Assembly: GCF_004117835.1 (NCBI RefSeq)
Contig: NZ_SDSC01000010.1
Location: forward strand, 1 to 64,000
From: Macrococcus sp. DPC7161
GTDB taxonomy: Bacteria; Bacillota; Bacilli; Staphylococcales; Staphylococcaceae
DNA length: 64,000 nucleotides
Direction: 5' to 3'
Positions 16,903 to 26,728 of this stretch are shown one piece after another; position 1 is the first letter of the stretch; each line of letters begins with the position of its first letter. A program made the position numbers and the translations under genes. The notes below the pieces were generated by a model, which saw nothing but the letters and a program-made list of their open reading frames with translations, was not told where the DNA came from and did not search any database.

Positions 16903-17640
16903 ATGGAAGATGTATTAAAGTTATTACATCAACATCGTTCAATTCGAAAATTCGAAACAACAACTTTATCTAAAGAAACAGTTCAATGGTTAGTAGAAGC
17001 GGCACAAATGGCTTCTACGAGTAGTTTTTTACAAAGTTATAGTATTATTGGTGTGACTGATCCAGCTAAGAAACGTGCTTTACGTGACATTAGTGGTCAA
17101 AATTATGTTGAAGAAAATGGTCATTTGTTTGTATTTGTGATTGATTTTCATAAACATGAGCAACTTGCAAAAAGAAACGGTAAAAATATTGCACAAAATT
17201 TAGGCAATACAGAAAGCTTTATTGTAGGAACAGTTGATGCGGCACTTGCTGCTCAAAATATGAGTATTGCTGCAGAAAGTATGGGTTTAGGCATTTGTTT
17301 TATTGGAAGTTTAAGAAATGATATTCAACAAGTTGCTGAAATACTAGAATTACCTGAATTTGTTGTACCTTTATTCGGTTTAGTTGTAGGTATCCCAACA
17401 GATAAAGGCAGTCAGAAGGCACGTTTACCATTTGAAACCATTTATCATGAAAATGGCTATCAAGCATTTGATTATGAACAATATGAGGCTTATGACGAAT
17501 TGATTAGTCAATATTATGCGGATAGAACGAATGGTAAAAGAAGTGATCTATGGTCAGATCAAGTGGTAGGTATGTTAAAAGAGAAATCAAGAGAAGATGT
17601 AGATGTTTTTGTGAAATCTAAAGGTTTCTTACAACAATAA
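16903..17640 (+). CDS. NADPH-dependent FMN nitroreductase/oxidoreductase (NfrA/NfsA type)
   Basis: A 245-residue flavin reductase. The N-terminal HRSIRKFE motif binds FMN phosphate, LAAQNMSIAAESMGLGICFIGS is the dimer/flavin helix, split here as AAESMGLGICFIGS, and KARLPFETIYHEN near residue 175 fits the NfsA/NfrA branch. Members oxidise NADPH and reduce nitro or quinone compounds or free FMN. AGGTGATA precedes the ATG. It follows trmL by 8 bases and is likely the last gene of the queG operon. Confidence 0.88.
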   Translation: MEDVLKLLHQHRSIRKFETTTLSKETVQWLVEAAQMASTSSFLQSYSIIGVTDPAKKRALRDISGQNYVEENGHLFVFVIDFHKHEQLAKRNGKNIAQNLGNTESFIVGTVDAALAAQNMSIAAESMGLGICFIGSLRNDIQQVAEILELPEFVVPLFGLVVGIPTDKGSQKARLPFETIYHENGYQAFDYEQYEAYDELISQYYADRTNGKRSDLWSDQVVGMLKEKSREDVDVFVKSKGFLQQ

Positions 17641-17643
17641 AAA

Positions 17644-17668
17644 AAGCTGTGCCTGAGCACAGCTTCTT
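17644..17668. terminator. Terminator shared by the nitroreductase and the small minus-strand gene
   Basis: Stem AAGCTGTGC/GCACAGCTT. The minus strand has a seven-T run; the plus strand has a weaker TTCTTATTT. Confidence 0.8.
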
Positions 17669-17774
17669 ATTTATTTAAGTCTTCTTCTCTTACACCATAA
17701 TTTGATTCACGGCCTGCAGTTAATAATGCTGTTAAAAATGAAATAACGACCATGCCAATTAATAAAGTTTTCAT
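17667..17774 (-). CDS. Small membrane protein, 35 residues
   Basis: An ATG on the minus strand at 17774, preceded by AGGGGGAT at 7 bases, opens a 35-codon frame. Residues 3-20 are a hydrophobic helix (TLLIGMVVISFLTALLTA); the rest is charged (GRESNYGVREEDLNK). A terminator with a T run on this strand begins at the stop codon. Complete expression signals make it a likely real gene; function unknown. Single-span peptides of this kind can be regulators of membrane complexes or type I toxins, but nothing here decides. Confidence 0.68.
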   Translation of the reverse strand: MKTLLIGMVVISFLTALLTAGRESNYGVREEDLNK

Positions 17775-17858
17775 TAAAGTTATCCCCCTAATGGTTTAAT
17801 ATATTAATTATATAACAAGAATGCAAATTTTTAAATAGCGAATTAAAAGGTGATGTAA

Positions 17859-18995
17859 ATGAAAGTATTCACAAACGGAAAAATATATACAGAGCAAGGT
17901 GTCATAGACAACGGTTATATCATTGTTAAAGATGGTACGATTGAGTCTATTCATCATGGATCGTATCAAGGAGATTTAGAAACAATTGATTGTAAAGGTC
18001 AACATGTATTACCTGGCTTTATTGATATTCACATTCATGGTGGTTACAGTTTTGATACGATGGATGCAACTAAAGAAGCGATTTCAGGTCTTGCCAAAAA
18101 TTTAGTATCTGAAGGGACGACGAGTTTTTTACCGACAACCATGACTGATGATATAGAACGCGTAAAAAAAGCATTGGCCAATATTGCAGATTATCAAAAC
18201 AACGAATTTGCAGAAGTACTTGGTATTCATTTAGAAGGGCCATTCATTTCTGAACATAAAGTGGGTGCACAAAATCCAAAGTACGTGATTAGACCCACTG
18301 TTGAACTTGTTCATGAATTACAAAAGGTAAGTAACAATCAAATAAAAATCGTAACCATTGCTCCTGAAGTGGAAGGTGCATTAGAGGTCATTGAACAATG
18401 TGATGATATTATTTTTTCAGCGGGACACACTATCGTTGATTTTGATGGCATGAATAACGCTGTGACTAAAGGGTTAAAGCATATCACGCATTTATATAAT
18501 GCAGCAACACCTTTTACACATCGAGCACCTGGCGCATTTGGTGCCGCATTATTAAATGATGATTTAAAAACAGAATGTATCGTTGATGGCGTACACTCAC
18601 ATCCTGGTTCGGTTGCAATCGCTTATCGCATGAAAGGGAATACGAAGTTTATGGTGATTACTGATGCGATGCGTGCAAAAGGATTAGGCGATGGTGCTTC
18701 AGAACTAGGTGGACAGGCAGTTTATGTTAAAGGACAAGAAGCAAGACTTGAAGATGGTACGTTAGCGGGTAGTGTTTTAAAAATGAATGAAGGATTAAAG
18801 TTATTAAAACAATTTACAAACGAAACTATTGAAACACTTTGGCGTGTGATGAGTTTAAATCAAGCTGAAAGTTTAGGTGTTGATGACCGCTTAGGAAGTA
18901 TCAAAGAGCAAAAGCAAGCAGATTTTGTTATAATAGATGATGAAATAAATGTTTTAACTACAGTTAAAAAAGGGTATACGGTGTATAACAGATAG
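17859..18995 (+). CDS. nagA: N-acetylglucosamine-6-phosphate deacetylase
   Basis: A 378-residue amidohydrolase that removes acetate from GlcNAc-6-P in amino-sugar and cell-wall recycling. Metal and substrate motifs: IDIHIHGG at residues 55-62, HLEGPF, SAGHT, HITHLYNAA and VDGVHSHP; the catalytic Asp is in VITDAMRAKG. AAAGGTGATG precedes the ATG. The next gene, a degenerate NagB-like protein, follows by 19 bases and suggests a shared transcript. Confidence 0.94.
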   Translation: MKVFTNGKIYTEQGVIDNGYIIVKDGTIESIHHGSYQGDLETIDCKGQHVLPGFIDIHIHGGYSFDTMDATKEAISGLAKNLVSEGTTSFLPTTMTDDIERVKKALANIADYQNNEFAEVLGIHLEGPFISEHKVGAQNPKYVIRPTVELVHELQKVSNNQIKIVTIAPEVEGALEVIEQCDDIIFSAGHTIVDFDGMNNAVTKGLKHITHLYNAATPFTHRAPGAFGAALLNDDLKTECIVDGVHSHPGSVAIAYRMKGNTKFMVITDAMRAKGLGDGASELGGQAVYVKGQEARLEDGTLAGSVLKMNEGLKLLKQFTNETIETLWRVMSLNQAESLGVDDRLGSIKEQKQADFVIIDDEINVLTTVKKGYTVYNR

Positions 18996-19014
18996 AACTT
19001 CAGGAGGCGTTATT

Positions 19015-19629
19015 ATGGCAATGAATTTTAAAATCTTTGAAAATAAGCAAATCGTAAGTGAGTATGCAGCAGATTTATTCCGTAAACAATTAAATAATAA
19101 TCCAACTTCGATTGTTGCGGTAGCTTTAAATGATGAAGCGGATTTAGTATTAGATGCTGTAAAAGCAGATGTACAAAAAAATGCAGTTGATATGAGCCAA
19201 ATTCACGTTTTTGATTATGACCAAAAGAAAGATGCATATTCAAATATTGGTCTTGTTGAACGTCAATATCATGCTGCAGGTAAAGACAAAGGTATTATTG
19301 ATTTAATTAAATCAGAAGCTAAAACAAAAGAAAATAAAGGTAAATTAACAACACTTTTCGCCTCTTTAGATTCAGATGGATCAGTCGGATATCAATATAT
19401 TGGTCAAAAAGAAGATACAGGATTACGTGCAGCACGTGAAATCGTAATTGTTGCAACAGGTGCGAATAAAGCATCGTTGATTGAAAAGTTATATCAAACT
19501 GAAGCTGGTGGCAATTTTGAAGCAGCAAATTTAAAAACACATCGCATGGTTAATGTGATTTTAGATTTAGAAGCAGCGGCTGGATTACCAGAAGATGTGA
19601 AAGAATATTACTTTAGTAAATTTGCTTAA
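19015..19629 (+). CDS. NagB-like protein (degenerate glucosamine-6-P deaminase fold)
   Basis: A 204-residue protein. It starts like NagB (FKIFENKQIVSEYAADLF), and residues ~140-160 contain VIVATGANKASLIEKLY, close to the NagB stretch LLATGENKAEAI. The usual active-site parts are altered: the phosphate loop ATGSTP is VAVALND, and DGHIGF is DGSVGY. It may have lost deaminase activity or changed its substrate. GGAGG lies 8 bases upstream. Its place after nagA supports an amino-sugar role. A 6-phosphogluconolactonase-like label is the alternative. Confidence 0.65.
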   Translation: MAMNFKIFENKQIVSEYAADLFRKQLNNNPTSIVAVALNDEADLVLDAVKADVQKNAVDMSQIHVFDYDQKKDAYSNIGLVERQYHAAGKDKGIIDLIKSEAKTKENKGKLTTLFASLDSDGSVGYQYIGQKEDTGLRAAREIVIVATGANKASLIEKLYQTEAGGNFEAANLKTHRMVNVILDLEAAAGLPEDVKEYYFSKFA

Positions 19630-19652
19630 CATTATTAAAGGAAGTGATGATC

Positions 19653-19805
19653 ATGACAAATGAGCATGTTACTGAAAACGAAATGGTACAAAACTTCGAT
19701 GATGTTGTTGAGTTAGGTAAAGAAATGGAACAAATCTCTAAACAAAATAGTGAAATGTATGAAGAAAAACAATTAGAAGAACAAGACAATATTGATGAAA
19801 AATAA
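19653..19805 (+). CDS. Small acidic protein, 50 residues
   Basis: The ATG is preceded by AAAGGAAGTGATG. The 50 residues are rich in Glu, Asp, Gln and Met, with no Cys, Trp or hydrophobic segment, and look like an amphipathic helix (VVELGKEMEQISKQNSEMYE). It follows the NagB-like gene by 23 bases, and its stop overlaps the terminator stem. Likely a real small protein conserved in staphylococci; function unknown. Confidence 0.7.
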   Translation: MTNEHVTENEMVQNFDDVVELGKEMEQISKQNSEMYEEKQLEEQDNIDEK

Positions 19806-19831
19806 CACGAACTTTTCGTGTTATTTTTTTT
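19804..19831 (+). terminator. Terminator of the nagA unit
   Basis: Stem AACACGAA/TTCGTGTT then A and eight T; the stem begins in the stop codon of the small acidic protein. Confidence 0.88.
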
Positions 19832-19845
19832 GTATTTTTTGTGAA

Positions 19846-19859
19846 TGTAAGCGTTATTT
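19846..19859 (+). promoter_or_regulatory. Candidate cre (CcpA) site upstream of fumC
   Basis: TGTAAGCGTTATTT matches 12 of 14 positions of TGWAANCGNTNWCA, failing only at the last two. It lies just upstream of a possible -10 (TAAAAT, 19865-19870), consistent with catabolite repression of fumC. Confidence 0.45.
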
Positions 19860-19904
19860 AATGGTAAAATAATAGTGAATAAACATATAAGGGGAGAATT
19901 ATAA

Positions 19905-21290
19905 ATGACATTCAGAATTGAACATGATACTTTTGGAGAAATTAAAGTACCAGCAGATAAGTTTTGGGGAGCTCAAACGCAACGTAGTAAGCAAAACTTT
20001 CCAGTTGGTAAAGAACAAATGCCTATTGAAGTGGTCTATGGTTTTGCACATTTAAAGAAAGCAGCAGCAATTGTCAATTTAGGTTTAGGTAAATTATCAG
20101 AAGCGAAATCAAATGCAATTGTAAAAGCATGTGATGACGTTTTATCTGGTAAATTAGATGACCATTTCCCATTAGTTGTTTGGCAAACAGGAAGTGGTAC
20201 GCAAAGTAATATGAACGTTAACGAAGTAGTTGCACACGTTGCAAATGATTATTTAAAAGCAGAAGGTTCGGATGAAACAGTACATCCTAACGATGATGTG
20301 AATAAATCACAAAGTTCAAACGACACTTATCCAACTGCTATGCATGTTGCACTTTATCATGAAATTGTTTCTAATTTACAACCTGCATTAACAAAGTTAC
20401 GTACAACTTTAAAAGAAAAAGAAGATAGATTTGAGAATATTATTAAAATTGGTCGTACACATTTACAAGATGCAACCCCATTAACATTAGGACAAGAGAT
20501 TTCAGGATGGCGTTATATGCTTGATAAATCTGAAGAAATTATTAAAGAATCAAGCAAACAATTATTGAACTTAGCAATTGGTGGTACAGCAGTAGGTACT
20601 GGTATTAATGCACACCCTGAGTTTGGTGATCGTGTCGCAAAACAAATTGGTATTCAAACGGGTTATGACTTCGTATCATCACCAAATAAATTCCATGCAT
20701 TAACAGCACATGATGAAGTGACTTATGTACATGGTGCGCTTAAAGCGTTAGCTGCTGACTTAATGAAAATTGCAAACGATGTGCGTTGGTTATCATCAGG
20801 ACCTCGTGCTGGTTTAGGTGAATTATCAATTCCTGAAAATGAACCAGGTTCATCAATCATGCCAGGTAAAGTGAATCCAACACAATCAGAAATGTTAACA
20901 ATGGTTGCTGTTCAAGTGATGGGTAATGATGCAGTTGTTGGTATTGCAGCAAGCCAAGGTAACTTTGAATTAAACGTATTTAAACCTGTCATCATGTACA
21001 ATACATTACAATCTATTTATTTATTAGCAGATGGTATGCGTTCATTTAATGACAATTGTGCAGTAGGTATTGAACCGATTGAAGAGAACATTACAGAGTA
21101 CTTAAATCAATCTTTAATGTTAGTTACAGCATTAAATCCTCATATCGGATATGAAAAAGCAGCATATATTGCAAAAACAGCACATAAAGAAGGTTTAACT
21201 TTAAAAGAATCAGCACTTAAGAGTGGTTATTTAACAGAAGAAGAATTCAATGCGTGGATTAAACCTGAGGAAATGATTCACCCAAAATAA
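19905..21290 (+). CDS. fumC: Class II fumarate hydratase
   Basis: A 461-residue TCA-cycle enzyme that interconverts fumarate and malate. Seen: NVNEVVAH, the [11 protein letters not shown] motif, [10 protein letters not shown] with the catalytic His, and the superfamily signature [11 protein letters not shown]. Length is usual. AGGGGAG lies 9 bases before the ATG. ppx begins 12 bases after the stop, and there is no hairpin between them, so read-through into ppx-ppk is possible. A cre-like site lies upstream. Confidence 0.97.
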   Translation: MTFRIEHDTFGEIKVPADKFWGAQTQRSKQNFPVGKEQMPIEVVYGFAHLKKAAAIVNLGLGKLSEAKSNAIVKACDDVLSGKLDDHFPLVVWQTGSGTQSNMNVNEVVAHVANDYLKAEGSDETVHPNDDVNKSQSSNDTYPTAMHVALYHEIVSNLQPALTKLRTTLKEKEDRFENIIKIGRTHLQDATPLTLGQEISGWRYMLDKSEEIIKESSKQLLNLAIGGTAVGTGINAHPEFGDRVAKQIGIQTGYDFVSSPNKFHALTAHDEVTYVHGALKALAADLMKIANDVRWLSSGPRAGLGELSIPENEPGSSIMPGKVNPTQSEMLTMVAVQVMGNDAVVGIAASQGNFELNVFKPVIMYNTLQSIYLLADGMRSFNDNCAVGIEPIEENITEYLNQSLMLVTALNPHIGYEKAAYIAKTAHKEGLTLKESALKSGYLTEEEFNAWIKPEEMIHPK

Positions 21291-21302
21291 ATTGGAGGCA
21301 CT

Positions 21303-22835
21303 ATGGATAGAATAGGATTAGTCGATATCGGCTCAAATACCATACGTTTGGTGATTTTTGAATATTCGAAAGCGTCAGGATTACAAGAATTACAAAACAT
21401 TAAAACACCAGCAAGACTTTATCAATATTTAGATGATGAGAAAGTCATGTCAAAAGAAGGGGTACAAGTACTTTGTGATACTTTAAAAAGTTTCCAAAAA
21501 GTTGCTGAGAAATTTAATGTACGTTCTTTATATCCGGTTGCAACGGCCGCTGTAAGACAATCTTCTAACATAGATGAGATTATAACAACGGTTCGTGAAG
21601 AAACAGATATTGAAATGCGTATTATCTCAGAAAAAGAAGAAGCATTTTATGGCTTTTATGCAGTGATTCATACGTTACACTATGAAGATGGTGTAACGGT
21701 GGACATTGGTGGCGGTAGTACTGAAGTCACTTATTTTGAAGATAAAGAATTAAAACATTCGCATAGTTTCCCGTTTGGTGTTGTAACGTTACAAAAGTTA
21801 TTCTTTAAAGATAAAGCACATAATGATAAAGAAGCCATTGAAAAATGTAAAGCATTTATTAAAGAACAACTTTCAACACTAAGATGGTTAGAAAAGCGTA
21901 AAGTACCAATCATAGCAATTGGGGGATCTGCGCGTAATATTGCTCGAATTCATCAATCACTTACGGAATATCCAATTGCAGGTGTCCACGGTTATCGCAT
22001 GAAATCATCTGATTTAGAACAAGTATTTGAAGAACTCGTGAAGTCAGATGGAGATGATTTAGAAGATTTAGATGGATTAAGTCGTGACCGTCAAGACATC
22101 ATCGTACCATCTTGTTTATTATTTAATACGTTATTTGATTATGTGGATGCTAAAGGATTTATTTTCTCTCGTAAAGGCTTACGTGAAGGTGTAATCATGC
22201 AGACACTTGAAGAGACTCATGATCATCCTTTTGATAAAGATAATGTCTTCAAGAATAGTCTAAAAAACTTGGCGAGTGATTATAATATTAATAAAGAAGA
22301 AGCACATCAACGTCAAATGATTGCAGAAGCATTGTATTATGAACTTGAAAAAAATGAATTGATTAAAGGTAATAAACAAGATAAAGCACTTTTAAGAAAT
22401 GCAGCTTACTTATATTACTTAGGAAGTTATATTGATTCGGACGCTTCAAGTCAACATACATATTATATTATCTCGAATTCAAGTTTAAATGGTATTGAAC
22501 ATAAACAACGTGTGAAACTTGCCTTACTTTCAAGTTATAAAAATAAATCATTATTAAAGTTTTATGAAGATGAAACGAAATGGTTTTCAGGGGATGAAAA
22601 AGACAGTATTCAAATGTTAGGCAGCATTTTAAAGTTTAGTTATGCGTTAAATGTGAGTAATACGAATATTGTTCAATCATTGTATTTAGAAAAAAATAAA
22701 GAAAATTATGATTTGGTAATTATGTATGAAGGGGATCCAATTGCCGAAGAATACCAAGCTGAAAGACAGAAAAAGCACATCGAAAAAATTATCAAATCAA
22801 AACTTAACATCATATTTACAAAGAATTTACATTAA
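21303..22835 (+). CDS. ppx: Exopolyphosphatase (Ppx/GppA family)
   Basis: A 510-residue protein with an ASKHA fold: the phosphate-1 loop GLVDIGSNTIRLVIF at residues 5-19, YPVATAAVRQS, and the phosphate-2 loop VDIGGGSTEVTYF near 138. The C-terminal ~200 residues form the HD-like domain of long Ppx proteins. It releases phosphate from polyphosphate chains; GppA activity on pppGpp is possible. GGAGG precedes the ATG by 4 bases. ppk follows after 32 bases, so opposing activities are co-encoded. Confidence 0.92.
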   Translation: MDRIGLVDIGSNTIRLVIFEYSKASGLQELQNIKTPARLYQYLDDEKVMSKEGVQVLCDTLKSFQKVAEKFNVRSLYPVATAAVRQSSNIDEIITTVREETDIEMRIISEKEEAFYGFYAVIHTLHYEDGVTVDIGGGSTEVTYFEDKELKHSHSFPFGVVTLQKLFFKDKAHNDKEAIEKCKAFIKEQLSTLRWLEKRKVPIIAIGGSARNIARIHQSLTEYPIAGVHGYRMKSSDLEQVFEELVKSDGDDLEDLDGLSRDRQDIIVPSCLLFNTLFDYVDAKGFIFSRKGLREGVIMQTLEETHDHPFDKDNVFKNSLKNLASDYNINKEEAHQRQMIAEALYYELEKNELIKGNKQDKALLRNAAYLYYLGSYIDSDASSQHTYYIISNSSLNGIEHKQRVKLALLSSYKNKSLLKFYEDETKWFSGDEKDSIQMLGSILKFSYALNVSNTNIVQSLYLEKNKENYDLVIMYEGDPIAEEYQAERQKKHIEKIIKSKLNIIFTKNLH

Positions 22836-22867
22836 TTCGGTATAAATAAGTGATAACATAAAACAAA

Positions 22868-25039
22868 ATGGATGTGACAGGCATGGTAAATAGTTTAGAT
22901 TTAAATAACACAGCATATTACAATAACCGAGAAGTGAGTTGGTTAGGCTTTAATTATCGCGTTATTCAAGAAGCTTTTGATAAGCGAAACCCTTTGTTAG
23001 AACGACTTAGATTTTTAGCAATTGCAAGCTCTAACTTAGATGAGTTCTTTATGGTCCGTGTTGCCGGATTAAAAGACCAAGTTAAAATGAACTTTAATGA
23101 ACCAGAAAATAAAACAGGCATGACGCCTACAGAACAATTGATTGAAATTGACAAAGGGAATAGAGATAACGTATTGAAACAATATGATCAATATCATCAA
23201 CTCTTACGTGAACTAGAAGGTCATCAATTTTACTTTAAAAGTATGGATGAATTGTCACCAGAGAACTACATGAATATTGAGAAAAAATTCAACTATGAAA
23301 TTTTACCGACATTAACACCACTAGGTATCGATGCGTATCGTCCATTTCCGAAACTATCTAACAAATCTTTAAATATTTTTGTTGATGTTGTGACACCTTT
23401 AGGAGAGCAAAAGTCTGCAATTGTTCAAATTCCAGCATTATTGAATCGTATCATAACGTTACAAAACGAAAATAAAACAATTTTTGTTTTATTAGAAGAT
23501 GTTATCACACATTTCATTAATAGATTATTTGTAGGTTATGAAATTAAGCGCACTTTTACATTTAGAATTACTAGAAATGCCGACTTAACGATTCATGAAG
23601 ATGGCGCTGAAGATTTACTTATTGAGATTGAGAAGTTTTTAAAGAAACGTAAAAGTGGTGCAGCAGTGCGTCTTGAAATTGATACACGTTTTGATGAGAC
23701 AATCAATGGATCATTTTTACAGCAAGAACTTGAACTTGAAGAACGTGACGTTTACAAAATCAATGGACCGCTAGATTTAACAATGCTATTCCAATTAACA
23801 GGCATTGTACAAAATAAATTACCACAGCTTGCCTTTAAACCATTTGAGCCATGTACACCTAAGTCTTTAGGTAAATCAAATATTTATGAAGCGGCATTGA
23901 AAAAGGATTTATTCTTCCATCATCCATATGAATCATTTACACCAATTGTGGACTTTATTAAAGAAGCATCAATGGATCCAAATACGTTAGCGATTAAACA
24001 GACGCTTTATCGTGTATCGAGTGATTCACCTATTATTGAAGCATTGAAAAATGCAGCTGAAGCAGGTAAACAAGTTACTGTACTCGTTGAATTAAAAGCG
24101 CGTTTTGATGAAGAAAACAATGTTCATTGGGCAAAAATGTTAGAAGAAGCTGGATGTCATGTGATTTATGGTATGACACACTTAAAAACACACTCTAAAA
24201 TTACATTAGTAGTGAAAAAAATCGGTGAAGAAATTGTACCTTATGTTCATTTAGGAACAGGAAATTACAATGATAAAACCGCTAAAATCTATACAGATAT
24301 GGGTATCATCACAACAAATAGAGAAATCGGCCATGATGCAATGAATTTCTTTAACTATTTAAGTGGTTATTCTGAAAAACCTACTTACAATAAATTGCAT
24401 GTAGCACCATTTGAAATTCGTGATGAATTTATTGAACATATTGACCAAGAAATTGAATGTCATAAACAAAACGGTAACGGTTTAATCATTGCAAAAATGA
24501 ACTCATTGACTGATAAGACCGTAATTAAAAAGTTATTTGAAGCATCTCAAGCAGGGGTGAAAGTAAATTTAATCATTCGTGGAATTTGCTGTTTAAAACC
24601 GGGCATTCCTGGCGTATCTGAAAATATTCGTGTAATCAGTATCGTTGGTAGATTTTTAGAGCATTCACGCATTTACTATTTCTATCACAATGGTGAGGAA
24701 AAAATGTACTTATCATCAGCGGATATGATGACGCGTAATATGATTAAACGTGTTGAGATATTATTCCCAATTTTAGATGAAAGTATTGTTCAAGAATTAA
24801 AAGATTTCTTACAATTACAATTATCAGACAATCAAAAAGCACGTGAACAAGACCAATATGGTGTGTATCATTATGTACGAAATGATGCTGAGCCAGTTAA
24901 CTCACAAGAAGAGCTGGTTAGACGTGCAAATGCAGTTGAAAGAAGTTATACAAAACCTGTAGAAGTAAAACATGTACCACAAATGAGCAAACGCTCAAGA
25001 TTATTAGGATTTGTGAAAGATAAGTTGATTAAAAAGTAG
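22868..25039 (+). CDS. ppk: Polyphosphate kinase 1
   Basis: A 723-residue Ppk1 that builds polyphosphate from ATP. N-terminal helical domain with the family motif [16 protein letters not shown], middle domain, and two PLD-like C-terminal domains; the catalytic His lies in [13 protein letters not shown], with [11 protein letters not shown] nearby. The start is uncertain: ATG 22868 or ATG 22883, neither with a strong ribosome-binding site, so expression may depend on coupling to ppx. Confidence 0.94.
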   Translation: MDVTGMVNSLDLNNTAYYNNREVSWLGFNYRVIQEAFDKRNPLLERLRFLAIASSNLDEFFMVRVAGLKDQVKMNFNEPENKTGMTPTEQLIEIDKGNRDNVLKQYDQYHQLLRELEGHQFYFKSMDELSPENYMNIEKKFNYEILPTLTPLGIDAYRPFPKLSNKSLNIFVDVVTPLGEQKSAIVQIPALLNRIITLQNENKTIFVLLEDVITHFINRLFVGYEIKRTFTFRITRNADLTIHEDGAEDLLIEIEKFLKKRKSGAAVRLEIDTRFDETINGSFLQQELELEERDVYKINGPLDLTMLFQLTGIVQNKLPQLAFKPFEPCTPKSLGKSNIYEAALKKDLFFHHPYESFTPIVDFIKEASMDPNTLAIKQTLYRVSSDSPIIEALKNAAEAGKQVTVLVELKARFDEENNVHWAKMLEEAGCHVIYGMTHLKTHSKITLVVKKIGEEIVPYVHLGTGNYNDKTAKIYTDMGIITTNREIGHDAMNFFNYLSGYSEKPTYNKLHVAPFEIRDEFIEHIDQEIECHKQNGNGLIIAKMNSLTDKTVIKKLFEASQAGVKVNLIIRGICCLKPGIPGVSENIRVISIVGRFLEHSRIYYFYHNGEEKMYLSSADMMTRNMIKRVEILFPILDESIVQELKDFLQLQLSDNQKAREQDQYGVYHYVRNDAEPVNSQEELVRRANAVERSYTKPVEVKHVPQMSKRSRLLGFVKDKLIKK

Positions 25040-25070
25040 AGACTGAAACAAAAGTGTTCAGCAACAAGCT
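25040..25070 (+). repeat. Intergenic repeat element, copy A (truncated)
   Basis: AGACTGAAACAAAAGTGTTC followed by AGCAACAAGC. It shares the AAAAGYGTTYAGCAACAAG core with copies at 31742-31774 and 40322-40356. This copy sits directly before the ppk terminator. Confidence 0.65.
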
Positions 25071-25076
25071 ATAAAT

Positions 25077-25119
25077 AAAAAACATCAACCTCTCCTAAAG
25101 TGGAGAGGTTGATGTTTTT
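25077..25119. terminator. Bidirectional terminator between ppk and the nitroreductase
   Basis: Long perfect stem AAAAACATCAACCTCTCC/GGAGAGGTTGATGTTTTT with A and T runs on opposite sides, between convergent genes. Confidence 0.93.
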
Positions 25120-25121
25120 TA

Positions 25122-25730
25122 TTAATGATAAGTGACAACTTCACTTAATGGTCTTCTTGTTGAAGTTCTAGGGTCTTTTAACGTTTTACCGATAGTAATT
25201 AACATTAAAGGTACAAAACGCTCATCGATTTGAAATGCTTCTTCAAGTTGTGTTCTATTAAAGCCTCCAATAGCACATGTGCCAAGACCTTTAATAGTAG
25301 CAGCATTCATTATTTGCATTGCAGGAAATGTTGCATTCATAACAGCTGCTTCATATGCATAGTTTTGATTTTGATAGACTGCTTCAACTTGTTTTTGAAC
25401 CATATTTTTAATATCTTCTGTAATTTCTCCGTTTTCAACTGCTGACCCATAAATCGTTTCGACATTCAAGTTAGCTTGTTTATCTCCAAGAACTACAATT
25501 GTAACGCTAGATTCTGTAATTTGTTTTTGATTATATGCAATTGGCAAAAGCTTTTCTTTAGCTTCATCTGATGTGATTGCTAAGAAATGCCAATGTTGCA
25601 AGTTCCATGCTGATGGTGCACGATTAGCGAAAGTTAAAATTTCTTCTAATTCACTTTTTTCAATTTTATATGTAGAATCGTATACTTTAACAGCGCTACG
25701 ATTCAGTAAAGCTTGTAATTCAGTTTCCAT
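25122..25730 (-). CDS. Nitroreductase family protein
   Basis: A 202-residue FMN-dependent nitroreductase. RSAVKVYD near residue 10 and RAPSAWNLQHWHFLAI at ~40 are flavin-binding motifs, and GLGTCAIGGF at ~150 fits the fold. Substrates are not predictable. The ATG at 25730 has GGAGG 6 bases upstream; a longer reading frame to 25760 lacks such a site. It is distinct from the NfsA-type enzyme at 16903. Confidence 0.88.
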   Translation of the reverse strand: METELQALLNRSAVKVYDSTYKIEKSELEEILTFANRAPSAWNLQHWHFLAITSDEAKEKLLPIAYNQKQITESSVTIVVLGDKQANLNVETIYGSAVENGEITEDIKNMVQKQVEAVYQNQNYAYEAAVMNATFPAMQIMNAATIKGLGTCAIGGFNRTQLEEAFQIDERFVPLMLITIGKTLKDPRTSTRRPLSEVVTYH

Positions 25731-25796
25731 GATAATCCTCCAAATTATTCTTATATACAAATCATATCGTAATGAAAAATGTGAAGCATTTCAAAA

Positions 25797-26618
25797 TTAT
25801 TGCTCAAGTGATGCTTCAATTAATTCATTTGTAAATGGATGAACGAATGATAATTTATAACTTTGTAGTTGTAATTGACGTAATTTAGAATCACTGTATA
25901 AAGGATCTCCTAAAACCGGGTAACCGATATGAGCTAAGTGCACACGAATTTGGTGTGTACGTCCTGTTTCTAAAGTAAGTTCAACTTCAGCAGTTCCATC
26001 ACCTAATGCTTTCGATGAAATGATGTTCGTTACCGCACGTTGACCAGTAGGTGAAACACGACGTTTATTTGATTGTAACTTATCTTTACCGATTGGTGCG
26101 TCAATGACTTGCGGTTTTAATGGTAAATGACTTTTTACGACAGCTTTATAAGTACGAGTAATTTTTCGCTCTTCTAACATACGGTCTAATATTTTTTTGA
26201 TTAATGGATTTTTAGCAACAAGTAATAAACCAACAGTTTCTTGGTCGAGTCGATGTACAGGTTCAACGTAATCCGTATCTAAAGTATAAATGGCATGATT
26301 TAATAATGTATTTGTTTCAGATAATTCGTTTGGATGTGTTTTAACACCTTTAGTTTTCACTAAGATGGCAACAAATTCATCCTCATATTTCACATCACAT
26401 AAGCGATATGATGATTTGTAGTTGCTCACTTCTTCTTGCATCGGGATAGTTAAGATATCCCCCTCATTTAATAAACTTCTAAAATTTGCAGGTTGATCAT
26501 TGATCATAAAATCTTTAGACATTCTAAATTCATGCATGACTTTCTTAGGTAATTGAAATGATTGAAATAAAGATTCAATTGATTGTCCAGCGAATTCAGG
26601 TATAATTGTAAGTTTCAT
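25797..26618 (-). CDS. RluA-family pseudouridine synthase
   Basis: A 273-residue enzyme that makes pseudouridine in rRNA or tRNA. Residues 1-60 are a reduced S4-like RNA-binding region; the catalytic motif VHRLDQETVGLLLVAK carries Asp125; RTHQIRVHLAHIGYPVLGD is the C-terminal signature, near residue 225. The exact target position is not predictable. AAGGAG lies 8 bases before the ATG. It is divergent from the GNAT-nitrilase gene. Confidence 0.92.
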   Translation of the reverse strand: MKLTIIPEFAGQSIESLFQSFQLPKKVMHEFRMSKDFMINDQPANFRSLLNEGDILTIPMQEEVSNYKSSYRLCDVKYEDEFVAILVKTKGVKTHPNELSETNTLLNHAIYTLDTDYVEPVHRLDQETVGLLLVAKNPLIKKILDRMLEERKITRTYKAVVKSHLPLKPQVIDAPIGKDKLQSNKRRVSPTGQRAVTNIISSKALGDGTAEVELTLETGRTHQIRVHLAHIGYPVLGDPLYSDSKLRQLQLQSYKLSFVHPFTNELIEASLEQ

Positions 26619-26728
26619 TTTGCACTCCTTGTTAATTTATGAATAAATACGGGTATTGTTATGTATTCGTCAAAATTTAGTATAATAAGATTAACTATCA
26701 TATTATAACGCACTTTAAGGAGAATAAC

